A stretch of DNA of 9,941 nucleotides, from the NCBI GenBank assembly GCA_021737525.1, contig JAIPDU010000041.1, positions 1-9,941 of the forward strand. Reading direction: 5' to 3'. Below, piece by piece: positions 1 to 6,983 of the stretch. The notes under the pieces are model-generated. The model was not told the DNA's origin, made no database searches, and was given only the letters and a program-made list of their open reading frames with translations. Position numbers and translations under genes: made by a program. Source of the DNA: Desulfohalobiaceae bacterium (GTDB lineage: Bacteria; Desulfobacterota; Desulfovibrionia; Desulfovibrionales; Desulfothermaceae). How positions within the stretch are numbered: the first letter of the stretch is position 1; every line of letters begins with the position of its first letter.

Positions 1-2
1 TT

Positions 3-57
3 CACAGGGCAGTTTTTAACTTCGAACCTCCGCTAAATCGTTCAAAAATACCCCGTG
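3..57 (+). repeat. Diverged partial copy of the foldback repeat family
   Basis: Positions 24-57 start with GAACCTCC, continue with CTAAA, CG and TC followed by an A-run, and end in CCCCGTG. The same order and spacing occurs at 9648-9680, inside the right arm of the element at 9417-9759, with two small gaps and a few substitutions. Upstream, both copies also have CACAGG at a similar distance (here 4-9, there 9621-9626). The left arm of that element carries the same block in reverse complement. This looks like the edge of another, decayed copy cut off by the window start. No protein-coding potential is evident. The alignment was made by eye. Confidence 0.5.
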
Positions 58-406
58 AAGGATTAGAATAGGATTGCCGCCTCTGCCTTTGTCGGGGTTC
101 GGCATGCGCTTGGGCACGGATCGTTTTTTGCATGAGTGCTCCGTTCGAATCAAGGGCGCGATCGAGCTTTGCCCACCTGCATGGATCCCGTCAGCTTGGG
201 CTGTTGATTTCGTGTTTCCCAAATGGGGAGTTTTGTGCTCGGCTTTGCTCCAAGTTGTTCCCGAGTCCCGCGAAGTGGTATTCTTGGGGCACAGGAGGGT
301 CCTCCAGGATCGAGGACGAAAGTCCTGCTCCGGGTTGTGCTGTCTGTTATTCACTGTGGCGAGCGATGAGGCCCATTGAGAATCCTCCAAGCTGACTGGA
401 AGCATT
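58..406. other. Gene-free leader upstream of the DUF4390 operon
   Basis: This stretch of about 350 bases carries no reading frame with a recognisable product. The open frames in it have unremarkable composition and no good ribosome binding site. The only clear local structure is a short hairpin at 313-326: AGGAC, a GAAA tetraloop, then GTCCT. It is preceded by an imperfect GGAGG/CCTCC inverted repeat near 292-305. I see no confident promoter. The operon promoter must lie here or upstream, because the next gene begins at 407. Confidence 0.4.
313..326 (+). other. GNRA-tetraloop hairpin in the operon leader
   Basis: A perfect 5-bp stem, AGGAC paired with GTCCT, closes a GAAA loop, which is a stable GNRA-type tetraloop in RNA. 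It lies about 80 bases before the DUF4390 start codon and has no following T-run, so it is not a terminator. It could be part of a structured 5' leader or could be chance. I could not match it to a known riboswitch. Confidence 0.3.
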
Positions 407-976
407 ATGCGAAAAAAACAGGCATTCCTTTGGCATCTGGCGATCTCCCTGCTCCTTGTGCTCCTTTTCGTTTCCCGGGCCGCGGGACAGGAACTGATCC
501 TGCGGAATATGATCGTGAATAATGACCAGGGCGTGGTCCATCTCCGTTTCGGATTGCGGGCCCGGGATGCGGAAAAGCTGTCCCGGTACCTGAAGCAGGG
601 AACCGATTTGCGGCTCGTCTGCACCGCGGCCATGGATCTGGAGCGGAATCTGTGGTTGGATAAGGAGTTGCGTCGCAGCGCCAAACAATCACTCTTGCGA
701 TACGACTCCCTGGATGACGAGTACCGAATCAGCATGGGGAAGAATAAAACGAGCGAGCGGGACAGCGATCTTTCCTCCCTGTTGCACAAAGAGTGGGGGC
801 GGATCGATATGTATTTGGGTCCCTGGCCCGAAAAATACAAGGAAGAGAACCTGGCTCTGCATCTCAGGGTCCGATTGATTCGCACCGATGTCCCTGTGTG
901 GCTGAAGAGGACCCTCTTCTTCTGGTCCTGGAACGTGGTGCCGGTCAAGAACTACCGCATTCGCTTCGGGAGCTAG
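407..976 (+). CDS. DUF4390 domain-containing secreted protein
   Basis: This 189-residue protein begins with a signal peptide: a basic MRKK start, a hydrophobic stretch around residues 9-23, and a small-residue cleavage region near SRAAGQ at 23-28. The mature part should therefore be periplasmic or membrane-anchored. The rest resembles DUF4390: an early LRNMIVNNDQGVVHLRFGL-type strand, a central acidic/basic helix region, and a late 'LRVRLIRTDVP' strand followed by tryptophans. The molecular function is unknown. The ATG is preceded by GGAAG (398-402) at close spacing. The stop codon is only 2 bases from the kinase start, so the two are almost certainly co-transcribed and possibly translationally coupled. 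DUF4390 genes are known as neighbours of NtrY-like kinases in proteobacteria. A role as periplasmic sensor partner is inference. Confidence 0.85.
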   Translation: MRKKQAFLWHLAISLLLVLLFVSRAAGQELILRNMIVNNDQGVVHLRFGLRARDAEKLSRYLKQGTDLRLVCTAAMDLERNLWLDKELRRSAKQSLLRYDSLDDEYRISMGKNKTSERDSDLSSLLHKEWGRIDMYLGPWPEKYKEENLALHLRVRLIRTDVPVWLKRTLFFWSWNVVPVKNYRIRFGS

Positions 977-978
977 GC

Positions 979-3168
979 ATGGCGCCTTCTCCGATACAGG
1001 CCCATATACCGCAATCCGCCAAGAAACGCACGCGCCGGGAGCTCCTGCTGGCCCTGGGGGCCTTTCTTCTGATCATTCTCCTGATTTGGATCGAGCTCCA
1101 ATTCTTCGGGGTCAATTCCTACCTCTTCCTGGCCATAATCAATCTCAATCTCATCCTCCTGCTGGTCATTCTCTTTCTGGTCCTGCGCAACGGAGTGAAG
1201 CTCTTCCTGGACCGGAAACGGAATGTCAGAGGCTCCAGACTGCGCACCAAGCTGGTCCAGGCCTTCATCCTCCTCTCCATCCTGCCCACGCTGCTCATGT
1301 TTCTTGTAGCGGTGAAATTCGTCCAAACCTCGGTGGACTACTGGTTTCGCACCCAAGTGGACACCTCCATGAACCAGGCCCTCGAGGTGGGCAAGGACAT
1401 TTATTCCATGTCCAGTGAAAGGCTGGGCCAAAAAGGGAGCTTCATCCTCAATCGGGTCCGCGAGAGGGAGCTCCTCTGGGGCGGCCCGGGAATGGATCGC
1501 TATCTGCAGCGGAAGGCCCGGGAGTACTCCCTGAGCCTGATAGGGGTGGTTCGTCCGGATATACAGCGTCAGAACTGGCACGCGGGCGAGGAATGGGAGG
1601 GGAAGTGGCCTCTGGTGAAGAGCCGCGTGAACTGGAGCAAACTCAAGCAGAGCCCGGAGATGCGTTCCCTCATCCTGCAGGGCGGGGACAGGGACCTTCT
1701 CCTGCAGGTCGTCCCGGTGGATGATGCGGAAACAGGGTTTCTCCTCCTGGGCCGGACATTCGAGCAGGGTTTTCTGAACAAGCTGGAGGAGATCGCCAAG
1801 GGGGTAACCGAATACAAGCAGCTCAAGGGACTCAAGAACCCGCTGAAAACAGCCCTGTATATCATTCTGGGCATCATGACCCTCTTGATCGTGTTGGGGG
1901 CCATGTGGTTCGGCTTCCGGCTGGCCAGAGAGATTTCCGCGCCGATTCAGGCGCTCTCCCAGGGAACGCAGCGAATTGCAGAAGGGGATCTGGAGGTCCG
2001 GCTGGAGGATCAGTCCTCGGACGAGCTGGGCATGCTGGTGCAGTCCTTCAATACCATGGCCGCGGATCTGGAACAGAGTCAACAGCGCCTGAACCAGGCC
2101 AACAGGGATCTCGCCCGCCAGAATCGGGAGCTGGAGCAGCGGCGGCGCTACATGGAGGCGGTGCTGAACAATATCACCTCCGGCGTGGTTTCCCTGGATA
2201 CCCGGGAACGGATAAGCACCCTGAACAATGCCGCCAAAAAAATCCTCAATATCGAGTCGGACGACTTCCTGGGCCTCCATCCCCAGGATGTCCTGCCCGT
2301 GGAGTATCAGGCCATGGTGCGGGACGTTCTGGACAAGCTGAAGTCCGCACCTGAGAGTCTTTGGCAGAAACAACTGGATGTCCCTCTTGCCGCCGGGGAG
2401 CGGAAGCTCTTGATCAACGCGGTGGGCCTGAAGGGCAAACAGAGCGAGGAAATGGGCGTTATCGTGGTGTTCGAGGATATCACCGAGCTGGACAAGATGC
2501 AGCGGATGGCTGCCTGGAGGGAAGTGGCCAAGCGCGTGGCCCATGAGATCAAGAACCCCCTGACTCCGATCAAGCTTTCCGCCCAGCGTTTGGAACGCAA
2601 ATACAGGCCTCAGCTCCAGGAGGAATCCTTCAGCGAAAGCATCGACCTGATCGTGCGTCAAGTGGAGCATATGCAGCAGATGGTCAAGGATTTTTCCACC
2701 TTCGCCAAGCTCCCGGAGCTCTCCTTTCGGGAAAATGCCATCCCCCCGCTGCTCGAGGAGGTCGTGGGCCTTTTCCGGAACAGTCATTCCGGTGTCCGCT
2801 GGTCTCTGCGCGTGGAAGAGGATATCCCCGCTTTCCGATTCGACCGTGCGGCCCTCAGGCGGGTGGTGATCAATCTGTTGAGCAATGCGGCGGAGGTCCT
2901 CCAGAACCGGGAGAATCCCGAAGTGGAGATCGCGGCTGGATATCTGTCCAGGGGGCGCCAAGTGTGGATCGCCATTCGGGATAACGGGCCCGGGTTGGAA
3001 GCGGAGGAGCAGGACAAGCTCTTCGAGCCCTATTTCTCCAAGAAGAAAAGCCATACCGGTCTCGGGCTCACCATAGTCAAATCGATTGTCAACGACCATC
3101 AGGGCTCGATTCGGGTGGAGACAAGCCCAGAGGGCGGACTCACCTTCAAGATGGAGTTCCCGGTCTGA
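979..3168 (+). CDS. NtrY-like membrane sensor histidine kinase (HAMP-PAS-HisKA-HATPase)
   Basis: This 729-residue kinase should autophosphorylate on histidine and pass phosphate to the regulator encoded next. Visible order: hydrophobic segments at about 22-40, 47-70 and 92-115; an extracytoplasmic region to about 290; a fourth membrane segment at about 291-313; a HAMP domain after it; a coiled stretch; and a PAS domain at about 390-500. The H-box VAHEIKNPLTPI carries the predicted phospho-acceptor His522. The ATPase shows an N-box with Asn636 in LLSNAAEV, a G1 box DNGPG at 668 and a G2 box TGLGL near 694. The two closely spaced N-terminal helices plus a large sensor loop are typical of NtrY. 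I chose the ATG at 979 because it lies just after the DUF4390 stop; the open frame extends upstream to 793 but only inside that gene. The signal sensed is unknown. Confidence 0.93.
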   Translation: MAPSPIQAHIPQSAKKRTRRELLLALGAFLLIILLIWIELQFFGVNSYLFLAIINLNLILLLVILFLVLRNGVKLFLDRKRNVRGSRLRTKLVQAFILLSILPTLLMFLVAVKFVQTSVDYWFRTQVDTSMNQALEVGKDIYSMSSERLGQKGSFILNRVRERELLWGGPGMDRYLQRKAREYSLSLIGVVRPDIQRQNWHAGEEWEGKWPLVKSRVNWSKLKQSPEMRSLILQGGDRDLLLQVVPVDDAETGFLLLGRTFEQGFLNKLEEIAKGVTEYKQLKGLKNPLKTALYIILGIMTLLIVLGAMWFGFRLAREISAPIQALSQGTQRIAEGDLEVRLEDQSSDELGMLVQSFNTMAADLEQSQQRLNQANRDLARQNRELEQRRRYMEAVLNNITSGVVSLDTRERISTLNNAAKKILNIESDDFLGLHPQDVLPVEYQAMVRDVLDKLKSAPESLWQKQLDVPLAAGERKLLINAVGLKGKQSEEMGVIVVFEDITELDKMQRMAAWREVAKRVAHEIKNPLTPIKLSAQRLERKYRPQLQEESFSESIDLIVRQVEHMQQMVKDFSTFAKLPELSFRENAIPPLLEEVVGLFRNSHSGVRWSLRVEEDIPAFRFDRAALRRVVINLLSNAAEVLQNRENPEVEIAAGYLSRGRQVWIAIRDNGPGLEAEEQDKLFEPYFSKKKSHTGLGLTIVKSIVNDHQGSIRVETSPEGGLTFKMEFPV

Positions 3169-3184
3169 AAAGGGGAGAGGGCTG

Positions 3185-4567
3185 ATGCATTCCAGGATAC
3201 TGGTTGTGGATGACGAAGAGGATATCCGGATGTCCCTTGTCGGGATCCTTGAGGACGAGGGATATGAGGTGCGGACCTGCGAAAGCGGGGAAGAGGCGCT
3301 CGGGATCATGGCCAGTGAGGAAGTGGACGCCCTGTTTCTGGATATCTGGTTGACCGGCAGGGACGGAATGGACGTCCTGGAAACCGTGCGCCGGGACTAC
3401 AGTGATGTACCCGTGATCATGATCTCCGGACACGGGAATATTGAAACAGCGGTTCAGACAATCAAGATGGGGGCCTTCGATTTCATCGAGAAACCCCTGT
3501 CCCTGGAGAAAGTGGTTGTCGCCGCAAGCAAGGCCTTGGAATTCAGGGGGTTGCAGCAGGAGAACAGGGATCTTCGTTCCCGGGCCCGCGGGAATTACGT
3601 CGAGAATATCAGCGGAAAAAGCCCCATGATCCGTGAGCTCCGTCAACAGATCGATAAGGTGGCCCCAACGGATGCCTGGGTGCTCATTACCGGAGATAAC
3701 GGAACCGGCAAGGAAATTGTGGCCAGGGCTCTGCACAAGAAGAGCAGGCGCGGCAGACGGCAAATGATCGCAGTCAATTGCGCCGCCATCCCCGAGGAGC
3801 TCATCGAGAGCGTGCTATTCGGCCACGAGAAGGGTGCTTTCACCGGCGCGGACAAGACCTATCCCGGCAGGTTCGAGCTGGCGCACAAAGGAACTCTCTT
3901 CCTGGACGAAATCGGGGATATGAGCCTGAAGACCCAGGCCAAGATCCTCCGGCTCCTGGAAGAGCAGTCCTTCGAGCGGGTGGGCGGGCGCAAGAGCATC
4001 AATGTGGATGTTCGCCTCATCGCCGCCACGAACAAGGATCTCTTGACCGAAATGAAACAGGGCAGATTCCGGGAGGACCTCTACTACCGGCTCAATGTGT
4101 TCCCCTTGTATGTGCCCCGCCTGAGGGAACGCAAGGAGGACATTCCCCAGCTTCTGGAGGAGTTCATGCAGAGCCAGTGCCAGGAGAACGGCCTCAAGAG
4201 CGTGGCCTTCACGGAAAGGGCCCTGGAGACCCTCGTGCGTTATCCCTGGCCGGGAAATGTCCGGGAGCTGAAGAATTTCACCGAGCGCATGCTCATCATG
4301 TACCCCGGGCAGACCGTCGAGTTGCAGCATCTTCCCCAGGAGATCAGGGAAGCGGAGGCATCCGCGCCTGAAGGGAATCCGGAGAGCGACGGTGTCGTGG
4401 ATTACGGGGCCTGGGATTTTAAACAGGCCCGGGCGGAATTCGAAAAGGATTTCCTGGAGAAGAAACTGGCCGAGTGCGAGGGAAATGTGACCAGGCTTGC
4501 CGAGGTCATCGGATTGGAGCGCAGCTATCTCCACCGTAAGCTCAAGGCCTACGGGATCCATGGTTAA
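3185..4567 (+). CDS. Sigma-54-dependent response regulator, NtrX/NtrC type
   Basis: This 460-residue transcription activator has three parts. The receiver (about 1-120) carries the acidic pair Asp9/Asp10, the predicted phospho-acceptor Asp53 and Lys103. The AAA+ sigma-54 interaction domain (about 142-370) has a Walker A GDNGTGKE at 170-177, an intact GAFTGA loop at 217-222 that contacts sigma-54, and a Walker B with FLDE around 239-242. The C-terminal Fis-type helix-turn-helix runs from about 434 to the end (NVTRLAEVIGLERSYLHRKL). The intact GAFTGA loop says it activates sigma-54 promoters. The ATG at 3185 is preceded by GGGGAGAGG (3172-3180) at good spacing. It starts 16 bases after the kinase stop, so the pair is one phosphorelay. 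Target genes cannot be read from this window. The symbol is left blank because NtrX and NtrC relatives are hard to separate by eye. Confidence 0.93.
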   Translation: MHSRILVVDDEEDIRMSLVGILEDEGYEVRTCESGEEALGIMASEEVDALFLDIWLTGRDGMDVLETVRRDYSDVPVIMISGHGNIETAVQTIKMGAFDFIEKPLSLEKVVVAASKALEFRGLQQENRDLRSRARGNYVENISGKSPMIRELRQQIDKVAPTDAWVLITGDNGTGKEIVARALHKKSRRGRRQMIAVNCAAIPEELIESVLFGHEKGAFTGADKTYPGRFELAHKGTLFLDEIGDMSLKTQAKILRLLEEQSFERVGGRKSINVDVRLIAATNKDLLTEMKQGRFREDLYYRLNVFPLYVPRLRERKEDIPQLLEEFMQSQCQENGLKSVAFTERALETLVRYPWPGNVRELKNFTERMLIMYPGQTVELQHLPQEIREAEASAPEGNPESDGVVDYGAWDFKQARAEFEKDFLEKKLAECEGNVTRLAEVIGLERSYLHRKLKAYGIHG

Positions 4568-4645
4568 ACCTCCCCTTTTTCGTCCAGGGGGTGCTTCAAG
4601 ACGGCCCTGGCTCCCCAGCCGATCCGACTCCAGCTCGGCCCAACC

Positions 4646-4690
4646 GGCCGCCCGGGCCGCGGCCCCCGCTGTTCGGGGATGTTTAGAGAT
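4646..4690 (+). terminator. Possible weak terminator after the response regulator
   Basis: Two hairpins lie back to back: a 6-bp GGCCGC/GCGGCC stem with a 7-base loop, and a 5-bp CCCCG/CGGGG stem with a CTGTT loop. They are followed by ATGTTTAGAG, which has only three consecutive Ts. The position about 80 bases after the regulator stop fits a terminator, but the missing U-tract makes it weak. It could act with Rho or be chance in GC-rich DNA. Confidence 0.25.
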
Positions 4691-4715
4691 CCTTCTCAAT
4701 AACATATTGGGAAGA

Positions 4716-4751
4716 TTGACCGGAATCCCGGGCTGTGCTAAGTAATATAAT
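4716..4751 (+). promoter_or_regulatory. Possible promoter for the MoaD/ThiS-like gene
   Basis: A perfect -10 hexamer TATAAT lies at 4746-4751 in an AT-rich patch that stands out from the GC-rich surroundings. The nearest -35-like hexamer is TTGACC at 4716-4721, but the 24-base spacer is too long for a standard sigma-70 promoter. A weaker -35 at normal spacing, or an activator, would be needed. If used, it would give a leader of about 200 bases. Confidence 0.25.
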
Positions 4752-4955
4752 CTTTGAAATGGTGTCCATCCGGGCGAATGAACGCGCCATGCCCGACTCC
4801 CTGTTGCGTTCCGTCTGTGGAGCCGCAGCAGCGCTGCATCAGCCAGGGTTCGCCTCGCCTGCCCCGGCTTGGTTGAGCCCGCAATGACGGGGGCGTAAGG
4901 GTTGTGGCTTCATAGGCATCCATGGCGGGGTGATTCTCCGGGAAGGGTAGCGGGA

Positions 4956-5180
4956 ATGCTTGTTTCCGTTAAGCTATACGCGACATTGCGCGGCTATCAG
5001 CCCCGGGACGGCGTTCTCGAGATCGAGGAGGGCGCCTCGGTGCAAGAGGTCCTGCACAGCCTTGGTGTTCCCGTCGAGGAGGCGAAGGTCGTTTTTGTCA
5101 ACGGCAGGCACGCGTCCCTGGATCAGGGGCTGCAACAGGGGGATAAGCTGGCGGCTTTTCCGGCTGTGGGGGGAGGTTAG
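4956..5180 (+). CDS. MoaD/ThiS-family sulfur carrier protein
   Basis: This 74-residue protein has the beta-grasp pattern of MoaD/ThiS: VSVKLYATLRGY at the N-terminus, a VLEIEEGASVQEVLHSLGV helix region, VVFVNGRHA in the middle, and GDKLAAFPAVGGG at the end. The terminal double glycine is the site that is adenylated and then thiocarboxylated in this family, so it should deliver sulfur for molybdopterin/tungstopterin or another sulfur-containing product. The ATG follows GGAAGGG (4941-4947) with an 8-base spacer; an upstream in-frame extension to 4902 lacks support. No activating enzyme (MoeB/ThiF type) or MoaE is nearby, so the exact pathway is undetermined. It appears to be a separate transcription unit with its own terminator downstream. 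Confidence 0.85.
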   Translation: MLVSVKLYATLRGYQPRDGVLEIEEGASVQEVLHSLGVPVEEAKVVFVNGRHASLDQGLQQGDKLAAFPAVGGG

Positions 5181-5235
5181 GCAAGAAGTCCGCATCTTAT
5201 GGACCGCGGCCTTCGATCCGGGACGAATCCGGGTT

Positions 5236-5260
5236 GATCGGCATTCATGCCGGTTTTTTT
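5236..5260 (+). terminator. Intrinsic terminator after the sulfur carrier gene
   Basis: A perfect 6-bp inverted repeat, CGGCAT (5239-5244) and ATGCCG (5247-5252), is extended by weaker pairs and followed directly by a run of seven Ts at 5254-5260. This is a textbook Rho-independent terminator in the plus direction, 56 bases after the stop codon. It separates this gene from the peptidase gene. The stem can also be drawn with a 4-base loop (CGGCA-TTCA-TGCCG). Confidence 0.8.
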
Positions 5261-5304
5261 GAATGTTTGTGGAGGCGTGAGACTCAAAGGACGGACCAAC
5301 TGTT

Positions 5305-6783
5305 TTGTTGTTTCCTCGAAATACCAAAAGATGGAAGCTTGTTTCCGGGAAGAAACTATCCAGGGAATGTGGCTCTTGTGCGGAGCCCCTGTCACGGTTG
5401 CGCCTGAAGCGAAGCAGGAAAAGGCTCCTCTGGTGTATTCTCGGCCTGAGCATGGTTTTGTCCCTTCTCTCATTGGTCTCATTCCACAAAGATTCCCTGG
5501 TGCGGCGGACCAGGGCCGTGAGCCCGGAAACCGCCTCCGTGGAAGGCAACAACACGGGAACAGAGGCCCTTCTCCGGGATTTCGCGGTTTGGAAGGTAGA
5601 GCCGTTTTCCCTGAGCCAAGGGAAGAATCCGGTGGCTCCGGAATCCGGTCCCTCTGCAAGCGCGGAAACGAGCTCGACAAGGACACAGTGTCTTTATGTC
5701 GAGTCCGGGGATACCGCAAGCTCTATCCTGTCCGACTACCTGGGCCCTTCGGACATCTTTCGCCTCAGCCGCGAATGCCGCGATGCCTATCCCCTTAACC
5801 GGATCAAGACGGGTCACGAATACAGGCTGCTCTTCCAGGATGAACGACTTATCGGGTTCGAATACGATATCGATGCCGAGAGCAAGCTCCATGTTGCCAT
5901 CGAAGACGGCGATTTCCGGGCACGTAGGGAAAGGATCGACTATGATACCCGGGACAAGCTGATCCGGAGCCGGATCGAGGCGAGCCTGTTCCAGGCCGTG
6001 GAGCAGGCCGGGGGAACGGCCTCGCTGGCAGTCTCCCTGTCACAGATCTTTGCCTGGGACATCGATTTCATCCGTGATGTGCGCCAGGGGGATTCCTTCC
6101 GCCTCCTCGTGACTGAGCGCTATCGACGCGGCGAATTCGTCGGCTACGGAAAAATCAAAGCCGCCAGATTCGTCAATCAGGGGCAGGAGTTCAACGCCTT
6201 CCTCTACCGGACCAGTGCCGGGCGCGAGGAATACTTCGACTCGCAGGGACAGGCCCTGAGAAAGACCTTCCTCAAGGCCCCCCTGCAATTCAGCCGTATC
6301 TCTTCCGGGTATACCTGGAAGCGGAGGCACCCTGTTCTGGACACGGTGCGCCCCCATTTGGGGATCGATTACGCCGCATCGAGGGGAACACCCATCAAGA
6401 GCGTCGCCAGGGGCCGGGTTGTGGAAAAAAGCTATTCCAGAGAGGCGGGTAATTATCTCAAGATCCGTCATCCCAACCACTACGTGACAGTGTATAACCA
6501 CATGTCCGGCTATGCCGCGGGTATCCACGCAGGCGCCGAGCTGGAGCAGGGCAAGGTGATCGGCTACGTGGGCAGCACCGGGCTGAGCACGGGCCCGCAC
6601 CTGGATTATCGGGTCAAGCGATACGGCAAGTACAAAAATCCCCGCAAGATCGAGTCCAAGCCGGTGAAATCCATTCCCGAGCCGGAAATGACCGCCTTCC
6701 GTCAAACCATTCGTCCGCTTCGGGCCGCCTTGAATTCAAAGGGCCCGGAACTGGCCGCTCTTTCCGGGCAGGAGCCCAGGTAA
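5305..6783 (+). CDS. Membrane-anchored M23 metallopeptidase, MepM/YebA-like
   Basis: This protein (492 residues as drawn) should be a periplasmic peptidoglycan endopeptidase anchored by one N-terminal helix at about 41-60, preceded by a basic segment. The middle resembles the LysM/OapA-like and Csd3/YebA-type region: LYVESGDTASSIL near 130, then FRLLVTERYRRGEF and an EYFDSQGQALRKTFLKAPL-type lead into the catalytic domain. The LytM motif is His351-x3-Asp355, followed by YNHMSGY with His399 and GPHLDYR with His432. The usual final HxH is HxD here (Asp434). The start is uncertain. TTG at 5305 has AAGGA upstream at long spacing, but codon use in the first ~30 codons looks poor. TTG at 5398 would give a short basic start right before the helix. 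ATG at 5452 would cut the helix. Confidence 0.88.
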   Translation: MLFPRNTKRWKLVSGKKLSRECGSCAEPLSRLRLKRSRKRLLWCILGLSMVLSLLSLVSFHKDSLVRRTRAVSPETASVEGNNTGTEALLRDFAVWKVEPFSLSQGKNPVAPESGPSASAETSSTRTQCLYVESGDTASSILSDYLGPSDIFRLSRECRDAYPLNRIKTGHEYRLLFQDERLIGFEYDIDAESKLHVAIEDGDFRARRERIDYDTRDKLIRSRIEASLFQAVEQAGGTASLAVSLSQIFAWDIDFIRDVRQGDSFRLLVTERYRRGEFVGYGKIKAARFVNQGQEFNAFLYRTSAGREEYFDSQGQALRKTFLKAPLQFSRISSGYTWKRRHPVLDTVRPHLGIDYAASRGTPIKSVARGRVVEKSYSREAGNYLKIRHPNHYVTVYNHMSGYAAGIHAGAELEQGKVIGYVGSTGLSTGPHLDYRVKRYGKYKNPRKIESKPVKSIPEPEMTAFRQTIRPLRAALNSKGPELAALSGQEPR

Positions 6784-6857
6784 TCCGGCTCCGGATCCGC
6801 GGAAGAAGGTTTGGGATTCAAACGGCACGGACCCCGTCGGCATCTCCATCATCAGAC

Positions 6858-6876
6858 AAGGGTCATGCGGACCCTT
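6858..6876 (+). other. Hairpin in the spacer before the cobalamin genes
   Basis: A perfect 7-bp stem, AAGGGTC paired with GACCCTT, closes a 5-base ATGCG loop. It lies about 75 bases after the peptidase stop and 107 bases before the next start. There is no T-run after it, so it is not a classical intrinsic terminator. It could be an RNA-stabilising or Rho-linked 3' structure or a leader element. The 200-base spacer around it shows no B12-box or other match to the cobalamin riboswitch that I can recognise. Confidence 0.35.
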
Positions 6877-6983
6877 CACGCCTCCGCCACGGGACAAGGC
6901 GCATCAGGTGTCGTTTTGGGTCCGGACAGGACGGGGGAACGGCAATAAGCATCCCTGAAGAAAATCACGCGAGGTGGGCAGGC

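Larger units (their letters stand above)
4568..4955. other. Structured gene-free region before the sulfur carrier gene
   Basis: This 388-base gap has three parts. First is a GC-rich stretch with two adjacent hairpins: GGCCGC/GCGGCC at 4646-4664 and CCCCG/CGGGG at 4664-4678. A short T-containing run follows, so they could weakly end the regulator transcript. Second is an AT-rich patch at 4681-4755 with a perfect TATAAT at 4746-4751. Third is a roughly 200-base GC-rich leader containing the palindrome GCAGCGCTGC at 4828-4837. No convincing protein is encoded. A cofactor-sensing leader is possible given the downstream gene, but I could not match a riboswitch consensus. Confidence 0.4.

Noticed and set aside
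111..133. Sigma-54-like promoter (GGGCACG followed by TTTTTTGCA)
   Set aside because: The GG and GC elements are about 17 bases apart instead of the required 12.
143..151. tRNA T-loop-like GTTCGAATC
   Set aside because: The flanking bases do not form the 5-bp T stem and no acceptor, D or anticodon arms can be placed.
74..379. Possible small protein in the plus strand upstream of DUF4390
   Set aside because: TTG start, no ribosome binding site, no recognisable motif, and codon use unlike the neighbouring genes.
16..948. 310-residue open frame on the minus strand opposite DUF4390 and the leader
   Set aside because: Rich in Arg and Ser with no recognisable motif. The opposite strand carries a well-supported secreted protein in an operon.
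973..3309. Very long open frame on the minus strand opposite the histidine kinase
   Set aside because: It is the mirror of a GC-rich gene with strong domain evidence. Its translation is rich in H, L, P, Q and G without any recognisable domain, and it has no supporting start context.
4560..4745. 61-codon open frame starting ATGGTTAAA at the end of the response regulator
   Set aside because: Composition is Arg/Ser/Ala/Pro-rich with no motif, and it runs through hairpins in GC-rich DNA; probably chance.
5247..5798. Open frame overlapping the start of the M23 peptidase in another frame
   Set aside because: The start lies in the terminator hairpin and the product has no motif. The peptidase frame has strong family evidence.
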